5,562 bases of DNA, taken from contig DEIJ01000095.1 of assembly GCA_002352365.1 (NCBI GenBank), positions 1-5,562 of the forward strand, given 5' to 3'. The stretch is from Dehalococcoidia bacterium UBA2777. GTDB lineage: Bacteria; Chloroflexota; Dehalococcoidia; UBA2247; UBA2777. Shown piece by piece: positions 1 to 5,415 of the stretch. The stretch's first letter is position 1. Every line of letters begins with the position of its first letter. The position numbers and the translations under genes were made by a program. A model generated the notes under the pieces. That model saw nothing but the letters and a program-made list of their open reading frames with translations, searched no databases and had not been told where the DNA came from.

Positions 1-22
1 TATTATAGTTACGAAACACTAG
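1..22 (+). repeat. Left copy of a 22-bp perfect terminal inverted repeat
   Basis: The first 22 bases (TATTATAG... ending ...ACACTAG) are the exact reverse complement of the last 22 bases of the window. The match stops at base 23 (T here, C at the equivalent place on the other side). The repeat is AT-rich compared with its flanks, and its inner end is the palindromic tetramer CTAG. It is read through by the partial reading frame at 1-138. It may be the outer end of an insertion sequence, with CTAG as a possible target duplication, or an assembly or amplification artefact. Confidence 0.85.
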
Positions 23-138
23 TGGAGGAATTGATAGCTCTCTTGGTTCATGAGAGCAGGAACCGCTTCCCAGACCCCGAAACAGTAGTTAAGACTCTTA
101 AGCAAGCTGCTCAGCTGCCCAGAAGCCAAGCATATTAA
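1..138 (+). CDS. C-terminal 45 residues of an unidentified protein (5' end cut off)
   Basis: Frame 1 is open from the first base to TAA at 136-138 and gives a 45-residue tail. After about seven residues encoded by the terminal repeat it reads LVEELIALLVHESRNRFPDP and then a short basic helix ending PRSQAY. I do not recognise the family. The tail looks helical and soluble, with no membrane segment or cysteine motif. If the terminal repeat is foreign sequence, the genuine part may start only near base 19-23. GTG at 22 and TTG at 31 are in frame, with GGAGG at 24-28, but that purine run is too close to TTG 31 to be a normal ribosome site, so a small complete gene is less likely. In many bacteria rplI follows rpsR, and this tail does not look like S18. 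A transposase tail is conceivable but unsupported. Confidence 0.45.
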   Translation, partial: YYSYETLVEELIALLVHESRNRFPDPETVVKTLKQAAQLPRSQAY

Positions 139-162
139 TACGCAGAACCTCTACAGAGGCGA

Positions 163-191
163 TTTCAATTTCCGATCGGCAGAGTTATAAT
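163..191 (+). promoter_or_regulatory. Candidate rplI promoter with a perfect -10, placed for leaderless transcription
   Basis: TATAAT lies at 186-191. The best -35 at 16-17 bp spacing is poor (TTTCAA at 163-168 or TTCAAT at 164-169, three of six matches to TTGACA). The rplI ATG is at 198, so a start site about 7 nt after the -10 would fall on or next to the start codon. No clear Shine-Dalgarno sequence precedes the ATG (only GAG within TAGAGCC). Together these suggest a leaderless or nearly leaderless transcript. This is a sequence-only prediction. Confidence 0.5.
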
Positions 192-197
192 AGAGCC

Positions 198-659
198 ATG
201 AAAGTAATTCTTCTTCAAAATGTGCCTGGTGTGGGCAAATTGGGGGAAACAAAAGAGGTAGCCGATGGATATGGGAGGAATTTCCTTCTACCTAAGGGGC
301 TGGCTTTGCTGGCTACCCCGGCAGCACTTAAGGCAGTAGAAGCCAGACTTCAAGCGGACAGGCAGAAGCCACAGCAGGTTACTACCGAACTGAGCAAGTT
401 TGCCCAAGAGCTACAGGGATTTCCGCTCACTTTTACGGCCAAGGTGGCGGCACACGATCGCATCTACGGCTCTATTAGGGAGGTTCACATTGCTCGGGAG
501 ATAAGCCACCTTACCGGGGTTGACATTGACAAGGGTAGTGTAGAGTTGGCCGAACCTATTCGCCAACTGGGCAGTTATGAAGTGACGCTTAGATTGGCTA
601 AGGATATAGTCACTACGGTAAAAGTTAGCGTCGAGGAGGCGAAGGAACAAAGTGGCTGA
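198..659 (+). CDS. rplI: 50S ribosomal protein L9
   Basis: L9 binds 23S rRNA near the base of the L1 stalk through its N-terminal domain and reaches out from the large subunit on a long helix, influencing reading-frame maintenance. The 153-residue length is normal for the family. The L9 signature is complete at residues 13-40: G13, G16, V21, G24-Y25, N28-F29-L30, G34, A36 and T40 have the expected spacing. A charged connecting helix follows (about 41-75), then the C-terminal domain (about 76-150). The start opens with the typical MKVILL. There is a perfect TATAAT 6 nt upstream and no good ribosome site. The stop overlaps the dnaB start by 8 bp, so the two are translationally linked. Finding rplI at the head of a dnaB cluster is common in bacteria. 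Confidence 0.97.
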   Translation: MKVILLQNVPGVGKLGETKEVADGYGRNFLLPKGLALLATPAALKAVEARLQADRQKPQQVTTELSKFAQELQGFPLTFTAKVAAHDRIYGSIREVHIAREISHLTGVDIDKGSVELAEPIRQLGSYEVTLRLAKDIVTTVKVSVEEAKEQSG

Positions 660-2052
660 AGAAAGGCTGCCTCCTCACAACATCGAAGCTGAGGAAGCAG
701 TACTTGGCTCGCTACTCATTGACTATGAGGCGATTGTCAAACTAATTACCTTCCTCAAACCAGAAGACTTCTACCGGGAAAAAAATCAGTGGCTATATAA
801 TGCCTGCCTTTCTCTTCACGAGCGAAATGAGGCGATAAATCAGATTACTTTGGCTCAGGAATTATCACGGGGGGTGAAGCTGGAGGAGAGCGGAGGTGCA
901 GCTTATCTGAGCCACCTGGTATCCGCAGTCCCTACCTCGATTCATATCGAGTATTACGCCCAGATTGTACATCGCTTGGCAATAATGCGGCGTCTTATCA
1001 GCGCTGGTGGGCAAATTGCCGCTATAGGCTACCAGGCGGAACCTGATGTCGATGCAGCGCTGGATAAAGCTGAGGATATCTTATTTAGCCTCCGCCATGG
1101 TGAGAGCCCTCGTGATTTCGTTCATATTCGCCGCGTTCTAGAGCAATACTTTGAAGAGGGTGATTTAGCTGCCCGCCCTCAAGAGGGGAGGTATCTACCG
1201 CGAATATTTAGCGGCTTCACCGCCTTAGATGGGTTTTTGGGCGGGGTGCAGCGGTCGGATATGATTATTTTAGCTGCCAGGCCAAGCTTGGGTAAATCAA
1301 GTTTAGCATTAAGCATAGCTAGAAATGCGGCTATAGAACAAGGAGCTCGGGTAGCTATCTTCAGCTTGGAGATGGCTAAGGAACAATTAGTGCAGCGTTT
1401 ACTGGCTTATGAGTCCAACGTGGATTCAAAGCGACTTCGCTTGGGACTTTGTACTCCCCAAGAGGAGAAAGCAATTATGGAAGCTAGCGGGATTCTGTCT
1501 GAGGCGCCGATTTATATTGATGATTCGCCTGCCCTGAGGGTGGTGGAGATGCGGAGCAAGGCACGCCGTTTGCACTATGAGCGAGGTATCGACCTGCTTA
1601 TTGTAGACTATCTGCAACTGGCGCGAGGTGATGGTAGAACGGAGAATAGAGTCCAGGAGATCAGTGAAATCTCTCGTTCGCTCAAATCCCTGGCCCGTGA
1701 GTTAGATACCCCAATTATCGCTGTGTCACAATTGAGTCGAGCAGTGGAATTGCGTACCCCTCATATCCCGTTGCTCTCTGACCTGAGAGAGAGTGGTAGC
1801 ATTGAGCAAGATGCTGACGTGGTTCTGTTTATTTATCGCGATGATGTGTATTACACCCCAGAGGACTGGGAAAGGCGCAATCCTGATAAGCCTTACCCTA
1901 AAGGAATTGCCAATATAATAGTAGCTAAGCATCGCAATGGCCCCACCGGACAAATCAGCTTGCGTTTTGTGCCCCAAGTAGCCAAATTTACTAATCTGGA
2001 GCGAGAGGGAAAAGAAATTGACCAGCAAGCCCTTCCCTGGCTTTCCGGCTAA
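652..2052 (+). CDS. dnaB: Replicative DNA helicase DnaB
   Basis: This is the hexameric 5'-3' helicase that unwinds the replication fork and recruits primase. The 466-residue length fits the family. The N-terminal DnaB domain covers about residues 5-105 and opens LPPHNIEAEEAVLGSLL. A linker follows, then the RecA-like domain from about 180. Walker A is ARPSLGKSS at 209-217 (K215), and Walker B is LLIVDYLQL at 315-323 (D319). The conserved IIAVSQLSR stretch lies at 355-363. The DLRESGSIEQDAD segment (377-389) and AKHRNG (425-430) carry the basic residues used for ATP sensing across the subunit interface. All catalytic positions are present and there is no intein. The start is GTG at 652, with GAGGAGG at 633-639 and AAGGA at 642-646. 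It overlaps rplI by 8 bp and the following DnaD-like gene by 35 bp. Confidence 0.97.
   Translation: MAEERLPPHNIEAEEAVLGSLLIDYEAIVKLITFLKPEDFYREKNQWLYNACLSLHERNEAINQITLAQELSRGVKLEESGGAAYLSHLVSAVPTSIHIEYYAQIVHRLAIMRRLISAGGQIAAIGYQAEPDVDAALDKAEDILFSLRHGESPRDFVHIRRVLEQYFEEGDLAARPQEGRYLPRIFSGFTALDGFLGGVQRSDMIILAARPSLGKSSLALSIARNAAIEQGARVAIFSLEMAKEQLVQRLLAYESNVDSKRLRLGLCTPQEEKAIMEASGILSEAPIYIDDSPALRVVEMRSKARRLHYERGIDLLIVDYLQLARGDGRTENRVQEISEISRSLKSLARELDTPIIAVSQLSRAVELRTPHIPLLSDLRESGSIEQDADVVLFIYRDDVYYTPEDWERRNPDKPYPKGIANIIVAKHRNGPTGQISLRFVPQVAKFTNLEREGKEIDQQALPWLSG
2004..2020 (+). promoter_or_regulatory. Ribosome binding site that favours TTG 2018 as the DnaD-like start
   Basis: AGAGGGA at 2004-2010 stands 7 nt before TTG at 2018-2020, inside the dnaB 3' end. 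The alternative in-frame ATG at 2054 has only TTCCGGCTAAG before it, with no ribosome site. This supports the upstream TTG start. Confidence 0.5.
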
Positions 2053-2734
2053 GATGTGCTTTACCCCCCTTCCCAATCTTTTTTTCAGCCATCTTTTACC
2101 CCAAATCGATGACTTGATTGAGCTTAAGGTATTGCTTCATATTTTCTGGATTTTATATCAAAAGCGAGGCTACCCTAAATTTGTTACTTTTGGAGAGCTT
2201 GCTGCTGACAAAACATTAATGGGGGGGATAGATGAAGCCACTCAGCCAACTGAAGCATTGCATCATGCCTTAAAGATGGCAGCAGACCAGGGTATCCTTT
2301 TATATTTAGTAGTGGATAAAGGGGGAAGGCGACAAGAGCTTTACTTTATTAACACTGAGGCCAGTAGACAGGCTGTGGCCAAACTGGAGAGTGGAGCACT
2401 CTCTCTCGATGGTGCCTTACCCCAAGAGCAACCCCAGCCGACTGGAGATAGGCCTGATATCTTCACCTTATATGAGCAGAACATTGGGCTAGTTACCCCA
2501 TTGGTCGGTGAGGAATTAAAAGAAGCCGAGAGGCTATATCCTTCCTCTTGGATTGAACAAGCCTTCAGGGAGGCGGTTAGCCTGAATAAGCGCAATTGGA
2601 GATATATTCGCCGCATATTGGAGCGTTGGTCTACGGAGGGCAAGGAGAATGGAGAGCCTGGGAGAAATTCTACACAGAAGGCGGGCCCTAGCCGATACCT
2701 TAAAGGCAAGTACGGACATCTGGTCAAGCATTGA
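2018..2734 (+). CDS. DnaD-like primosome protein (DnaD/DnaB_2 domain)
   Basis: This is probably a primosome co-factor that helps load or position DnaB, as DnaD does in Firmicutes replication initiation and restart. The 238 residues form an N-terminal region (about 15-112) resembling a winged helix, an acidic/proline-rich linker (about 125-146), and a C-terminal DnaD domain (about 148-205). The DnaD domain begins YEQNIG at 152-157 and ends with the YxxxIxxxW motif (Y196, I200, W204), which in DnaD proteins contributes to DNA binding and oligomerisation. A basic tail follows. The start is TTG 2018 with AGAGGGA upstream. ATG 2054 (residue 13) is the alternative, but GFPAKMCFTPLPN around it looks like conserved protein sequence. 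The gene overlaps dnaB by 35 bp and the DnaC-like gene by 86 bp. The family is clear; the partner assignment is inferred from position. Confidence 0.85.
   Translation: MTSKPFPGFPAKMCFTPLPNLFFSHLLPQIDDLIELKVLLHIFWILYQKRGYPKFVTFGELAADKTLMGGIDEATQPTEALHHALKMAADQGILLYLVVDKGGRRQELYFINTEASRQAVAKLESGALSLDGALPQEQPQPTGDRPDIFTLYEQNIGLVTPLVGEELKEAERLYPSSWIEQAFREAVSLNKRNWRYIRRILERWSTEGKENGEPGRNSTQKAGPSRYLKGKYGHLVKH
2635..2651 (+). promoter_or_regulatory. Ribosome binding site fixing the DnaC-like start inside the DnaD-like gene
   Basis: GGAGGG at 2635-2640 is 8 nt before ATG 2649-2651. No other ATG, GTG or TTG occurs in frame between 2649 and the zinc-finger cysteine codons near 2751, so this start and its long overlap are well supported. 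Confidence 0.6.
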
Positions 2735-4034
2735 GGAGAAACCTTCCTACTGTCCTCGATGTAAGGGGGCAGGGTTTGTTTATGCCGATGTCCCCCTAGG
2801 GCATCCCGATTTTGGCAAAGCAGTGCCCTGCTATTGCACTCAGAAAGAGCTGGAGGAGAATCGCCTCACTCGCCTCCAGCGCTACAGTAACTTAGGCTCA
2901 CTGGTTCGGCTCACCTTTGACAACCTGATACCCAGCGGGAGAACAAGTTCCCCCCAAAATCAGCAGAGGTTCAATCGAGCTTATCAAGCGGCAGTAGCCT
3001 TTGCCCAAAATCCCCAGGGGTGGTTAATATTCACCGGACCGAGTGGTTGTGGAAAGACCCACCTTGCCGCCGCTATTGGCAATTATCGCCTCAAGGTGGG
3101 GCATCTGGTTTTCTTCATGATTGTCCCTGATCTCCTTGACCATCTCCGCTCCACCTTTAGCCCCGATAGCAATATTTCCTATGATGAGCTCTTTCTTCAG
3201 GTGAGAGATGCACCTCTGCTTATCTTGGATGACTTAGGCAGCCAAAGCAGCACCCGGTGGGCGCAGGAGAAATTATTCCAAATTATTAACCATCGCTTTA
3301 ACACCCAGTTGCCCACAGTAATCACCACCAACATCGCCTTAGAGGAATTGGATGAGCGGCTACGCACCCGCCTCACCGGCCCTAGCCTTTCCCAAATATA
3401 TCAGCTCGAGACGGAGGGAACTTTCCCCTTAGATTATTTGGGCAGCCTGGAGTTGGAGCTACTACAAAACATGACCCTTGATCACTTTGAATTCAGGGCT
3501 GATCTCCCTTCAGGGCAGCGGGATAACTTGGCCCGTGCTTTTCATCGCGCTAAGGATTTTGCCTCTTCCCCTCAGGGCTGGCTGATCCTTCAAGGAACCA
3601 ATGGCTGTGGTAAAACTCATCTTGCCGCTGCCATCGCTAACCATCAGCTGCAACAAGGCAAATCGGTATCTTTCGTTATTGTGCCTGATTTTCTTGATCA
3701 TCTGCGGGCTACTTTTAGCCCGGAAAACAAGGTCACCTGTGATGAACTCTTTGAGCGGGTTAAGAAAGCCCCCCTACTCATCCTCGACGACTTTGGGGAG
3801 CATTGGACTACTCCTTGGGCTCAGGTGAAGCTTTATCAGCTTATTAACTACCGCTATAATGCCCGCTTGCCTACTGTGATCACTACTTGTTTTAGTTTGG
3901 ATGAGATTGAAACCCGGATTAGCTCCCGTATGGCAGATCCTCGGTTAAGCTTGGTATTTTATATTGAAGCCCCCGATTATCGAGCTGACCGCCACACTGC
4001 GGCGAAGGTTAAATCACCCCGCCAACGGGCTTAA
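2649..4034 (+). CDS. DnaC-like helicase loader with two tandem AAA+ ATPase modules
   Basis: This is a likely loader that places DnaB on DNA, judged from DnaC/IstB-type ATPase sequence and its place after dnaB and a DnaD-like gene. The 461 residues are far longer than single-module DnaC-type loaders (about 250-330). An N-terminal helix and zinc-ribbon-like cluster (C35, C38, C61, C63) precede module 1: Walker A GPSGCGKT 130-137, Walker B LLILDD 190-195, sensor-1 N228, and arginines RLRTR 237-241. Module 2 repeats the pattern exactly 186 residues later: Walker A GTNGCGKT 316-323, Walker B LLILDD 376-381, and arginines RISSR 423-427. Its sensor-1 position is Cys414 instead of Asn. The modules align without gaps at 122-254 and 308-440, with about 76 of 133 identities by hand count. 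Both ATP sites look competent for binding. IstB transposition helpers share this fold, but no transposase is adjacent. Confidence 0.9.
   Translation: MESLGEILHRRRALADTLKASTDIWSSIEEKPSYCPRCKGAGFVYADVPLGHPDFGKAVPCYCTQKELEENRLTRLQRYSNLGSLVRLTFDNLIPSGRTSSPQNQQRFNRAYQAAVAFAQNPQGWLIFTGPSGCGKTHLAAAIGNYRLKVGHLVFFMIVPDLLDHLRSTFSPDSNISYDELFLQVRDAPLLILDDLGSQSSTRWAQEKLFQIINHRFNTQLPTVITTNIALEELDERLRTRLTGPSLSQIYQLETEGTFPLDYLGSLELELLQNMTLDHFEFRADLPSGQRDNLARAFHRAKDFASSPQGWLILQGTNGCGKTHLAAAIANHQLQQGKSVSFVIVPDFLDHLRATFSPENKVTCDELFERVKKAPLLILDDFGEHWTTPWAQVKLYQLINYRYNARLPTVITTCFSLDEIETRISSRMADPRLSLVFYIEAPDYRADRHTAAKVKSPRQRA
3012..3410 (+). repeat. AAA+ module 1 of the internal duplication
   Basis: This stretch encodes residues 122-254 of the loader and aligns gaplessly at protein level with 3570-3968. 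Similarity extends upstream with one small gap, to about residue 89 (TFDNL against TLDHF at 276). The DNA is much more diverged than the protein, including many synonymous sites, so the duplication is old rather than an assembly error. Confidence 0.85.
3570..3968 (+). repeat. AAA+ module 2 of the internal duplication
   Basis: This stretch encodes residues 308-440 and is the partner of 3012-3410. It keeps Walker A, Walker B and the C-terminal arginines, ends in the usual loader tail (YIEAPDYR), but has Cys at the sensor-1 position (codon 3888-3890). Module 1 lacks the APDYR-type tail and runs instead into a linker (about 255-274). Confidence 0.85.
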
Positions 4035-4042
4035 ACATTTTT
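4018..4042 (+). terminator. Weak terminator-like hairpin at the end of the DnaC-like gene
   Basis: CCCG (4018-4021) pairs with CGGG (4026-4029) around a CCAA loop, overlapping the stop codon region, and TTTTT follows at 4038-4042. The 4-bp stem is short and the T run is 8 nt away, so this is at best an inefficient terminator. It does sit where the replication cluster ends. Confidence 0.2.
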
Positions 4043-4094
4043 GATCGGTTCATATTAAGATAAAACTGGCCCGGGGGTGTCATTACTCAATAAC

Positions 4095-4111
4095 GAGGAG
4101 GTAAGAAATTG
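4095..4111 (+). promoter_or_regulatory. Strong Shine-Dalgarno site selecting a TTG start
   Basis: GAGGAGGT at 4095-4102 is a near-perfect anti-16S match 6 nt before TTG 4109-4111. It fixes the flavoprotein start at the non-ATG codon. I found no convincing -35/-10 pair in the 74-bp spacer before it. Confidence 0.75.
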
Positions 4112-4834
4112 GACGAGGTAAAGGTAAGGATTTTGGGCATCTCGGCCACCCCTATCAAGGATGGTAACTGCGATAAGGCAGTTCAGGAAGCCTTGAAAGC
4201 AGCCGCCGAGCTTGGCGATGTGGAGACAGAATTCATCACCCTGGCAGACAAAAATATTGCCATGTGTAAACATTGTCAATGGTGCATCGAGAATATGCAA
4301 CCGTGTAAAGTACAGGATGACTTTCAAATGGTCTTTGAAAAGATGAAGGAGAGCGATGGGTTGATTTTGGGAGGGCCAACTTGGTTTGCTACCTTATCCC
4401 CTCACTTGCTCATCCTATTTTCTCGGATGAGATACTATGTTTTCTTTACTCACGCCCTGAGGAATAAGGTAGTTGGAGCAGTAACGGTTGGCTTTTTGGG
4501 CTTCGGCATGCAGCGCGCCTTAGAGACTGTCGAGACGTTAGCTTGGGCAGGGAACATGGTCTCGGTGGGAGGGGCATCAACCTTATCCAGCACCAGAGTT
4601 TTTGGCCAAAGGCCGGCTTACCTGGAGCATGGCGTCTTGGATGATAAGTATGGGATGAGGGAAGTAAAGATGATGGGGGGAAGGGTAGTCGAAATAGCCA
4701 GAATGATCAAGTATGCAACCGAAGCTGGACTTGTATTGCCTGAGAAGTATAAGCGTACTGTTACCGGAGCAATACTCAGGCCGCGTGAGGATAAGATGTT
4801 TGTTGAGGGGGTGTGGAGGGAGAAGGAGGCTTAA
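4109..4834 (+). CDS. Iron-sulfur flavoprotein (NADPH-dependent FMN reductase-like fold)
   Basis: This is a flavodoxin-fold redox protein predicted to carry FMN and one [4Fe-4S] cluster. An N-terminal strand and phosphate-binding loop SATPIKDGN (12-20) precede the compact cysteine motif C53-x2-C56-x2-C59-x6-C66, which is the hallmark of the archaeal/anaerobe iron-sulfur flavoprotein family. The second FMN loop is GGPTWFATLSPHL (88-100). Characterised members pass electrons from ferredoxin, and some reduce O2 or H2O2, which fits the PerR-type gene that follows. The protein has 241 residues against roughly 190 in the methanogen prototype. The extra length is a charged C-terminal extension after about residue 200 (PEKYKRTVTGAILRPREDK). 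No signal peptide is visible, so it should be cytoplasmic. The start is TTG with a strong ribosome site. The true electron donor and acceptor cannot be read from sequence. Confidence 0.88.
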   Translation: MDEVKVRILGISATPIKDGNCDKAVQEALKAAAELGDVETEFITLADKNIAMCKHCQWCIENMQPCKVQDDFQMVFEKMKESDGLILGGPTWFATLSPHLLILFSRMRYYVFFTHALRNKVVGAVTVGFLGFGMQRALETVETLAWAGNMVSVGGASTLSSTRVFGQRPAYLEHGVLDDKYGMREVKMMGGRVVEIARMIKYATEAGLVLPEKYKRTVTGAILRPREDKMFVEGVWREKEA

Positions 4835-4846
4835 CCATTACTCTTG

Positions 4847-4916
4847 TCTCCGAGGCAACCAGATATACCCCTTACTTCTTGACCTACCCTCTATCAGAAC
4901 CTTGGTGCCCCGGAGA
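4847..4916. repeat. Imperfect inverted repeat between the flavoprotein and perR genes
   Basis: TCTCCGAGGCAACCA (4847-4861) is nearly complementary to TTGGTGCCCCGGAGA (4902-4916), pairing over about 13 of 15 positions with one mismatch and a shifted base. The 40-nt loop is pyrimidine-rich. No T run follows the stem (AATAAATAAC does), so it is not a standard terminator. It could be a folded 3' UTR or a remnant. The 146-bp gap holds no coding sequence that I would support. Confidence 0.4.
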
Positions 4917-4958
4917 AATAAATAACATCACCCGACCGCCTTCCTCGGGCTTATGATC

Positions 4959-4977
4959 GATAAAGATAATCGCTACT
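4959..4977 (+). promoter_or_regulatory. Fur/PerR-box-like operator overlapping a candidate perR -10
   Basis: GATAAAGATAATCGCTACT matches the classical 19-bp Fur box GATAATGATAATCATTATC at 14 positions by hand count, with the left two hexamers at 11 of 12. The hexamer GATAAT (4965-4970) also works as a -10 element. It ends 10 nt before the perR ATG, leaving little or no leader, and no Shine-Dalgarno sequence is visible. No good -35 is present at normal spacing. Autorepression is typical of this family, so the position makes sense, but the right half of the box is weak. Confidence 0.4.
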
Positions 4978-4980
4978 AAT

Positions 4981-5373
4981 ATGATTAGGGGATCGAAACA
5001 AAGGGAAGCTATTCTTCGGGTGTTAGGAAGTGGCACTTCCCACCCCACTGCGAAGTGGATTTATACTGAGGTGAGAAAGGAAATTCCCAATGTCAGCCTG
5101 GGAACAGTTTACCGCAATCTCAGATCGCTGAAGGAGAGGGGAGAGATTTTAGAGCTATATCTTGGGGGTACGTTTAGCAGATTTGATGGCAACTCGACCG
5201 ATCACTATCACTTTAGGTGCGAGCGATGTGGCCGGGTCTTTGATGTGGATGAGCCGGTAAATAAAGAGATTGATGTCAGAGTAGCCCAGAAGACAGGGTT
5301 TAAGGTTTTGTCTCATCACTTAGAGTTTCGGGGGATATGTGCGGACTGCCAAAAAGGTAACATGAATGCATAG
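4981..5373 (+). CDS. perR: PerR-type Fur-family metal-dependent repressor
   Basis: This is a cytoplasmic homodimeric repressor, probably sensing peroxide through Fe(II). The winged-helix DNA-binding part is about residues 1-62, with recognition helix VSLGTVYRNLRSL (38-50). All regulatory-metal ligands of Bacillus subtilis PerR have counterparts at a constant offset of 16: H21, D69, H75, H77 and D88 (for H37, D85, H91, H93, D104). The structural zinc cysteines C80, C83, C120 and C123 match C96, C99, C136 and C139. Asp rather than Glu at the 104 position is associated with peroxide-sensitive PerR rather than Fur. The 130-residue protein lacks the first 16 or so residues of B. subtilis PerR. ATG 4981 is the only standard start after an in-frame TGA at 4954-4956. 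The flavoprotein lies before it and thioredoxin after it. The Fur family is certain; the PerR subtype is likely. Confidence 0.85.
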   Translation: MIRGSKQREAILRVLGSGTSHPTAKWIYTEVRKEIPNVSLGTVYRNLRSLKERGEILELYLGGTFSRFDGNSTDHYHFRCERCGRVFDVDEPVNKEIDVRVAQKTGFKVLSHHLEFRGICADCQKGNMNA

Positions 5374-5377
5374 TGCA

Positions 5378-5392
5378 CTTGGGAGACCCAAG
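5378..5392. repeat. Short perfect hairpin just after perR
   Basis: CTTGGG (5378-5383) and CCCAAG (5387-5392) form a 6-bp perfect inverted repeat around AGA, starting 4 nt after the perR stop. No T run follows, so it is a poor intrinsic terminator. It may be an operator or an RNA stem in the perR-thioredoxin gap. TACAAT at 5394-5399, next to it, could act as a -10 for the thioredoxin gene. Confidence 0.4.
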
Positions 5393-5415
5393 GTACAATA
5401 GGGCCAAAACTTTAG

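Noticed and set aside
411..650. Minus-strand open frame over rplI
   Set aside because: It is antisense to a clear L9 gene, with no family resemblance and no ribosome site of its own.
1426..2076. Two minus-strand open frames over dnaB (1426-1617 and 1726-2076)
   Set aside because: Both are shadows of the conserved helicase domain; their translations look random.
2341..2731. Two minus-strand open frames over the DnaD-like gene (2341-2727 and 2534-2731)
   Set aside because: They overlap a recognisable DnaD domain on the other strand and have no domain features.
2054..2734. ATG 2054 as the DnaD-like start
   Set aside because: It has no ribosome site, whereas TTG 2018 has one and the residues between look conserved. 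It is kept only as an alternative.
3510..3828. Small open frames over AAA+ module 2 (minus 3510-3701, plus 3601-3828)
   Set aside because: They lie inside the Walker A/B region of the loader and have no family resemblance. The hydrophobic stretch in the plus frame comes from the out-of-frame Walker region.
4055..4327. Minus-strand open frame over the flavoprotein start
   Set aside because: It is antisense to the FMN loop and cysteine motif; a shadow.
4713..4925. Plus-strand open frame running from the flavoprotein end into the gap
   Set aside because: Most of it lies in another frame of the flavoprotein gene. Composition and start context give no support.
4931..4949. CCCGA / TCGGG hairpin as a terminator before perR
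   Set aside because: The stem is only 5 bp, the loop 9 nt, and no T run follows.
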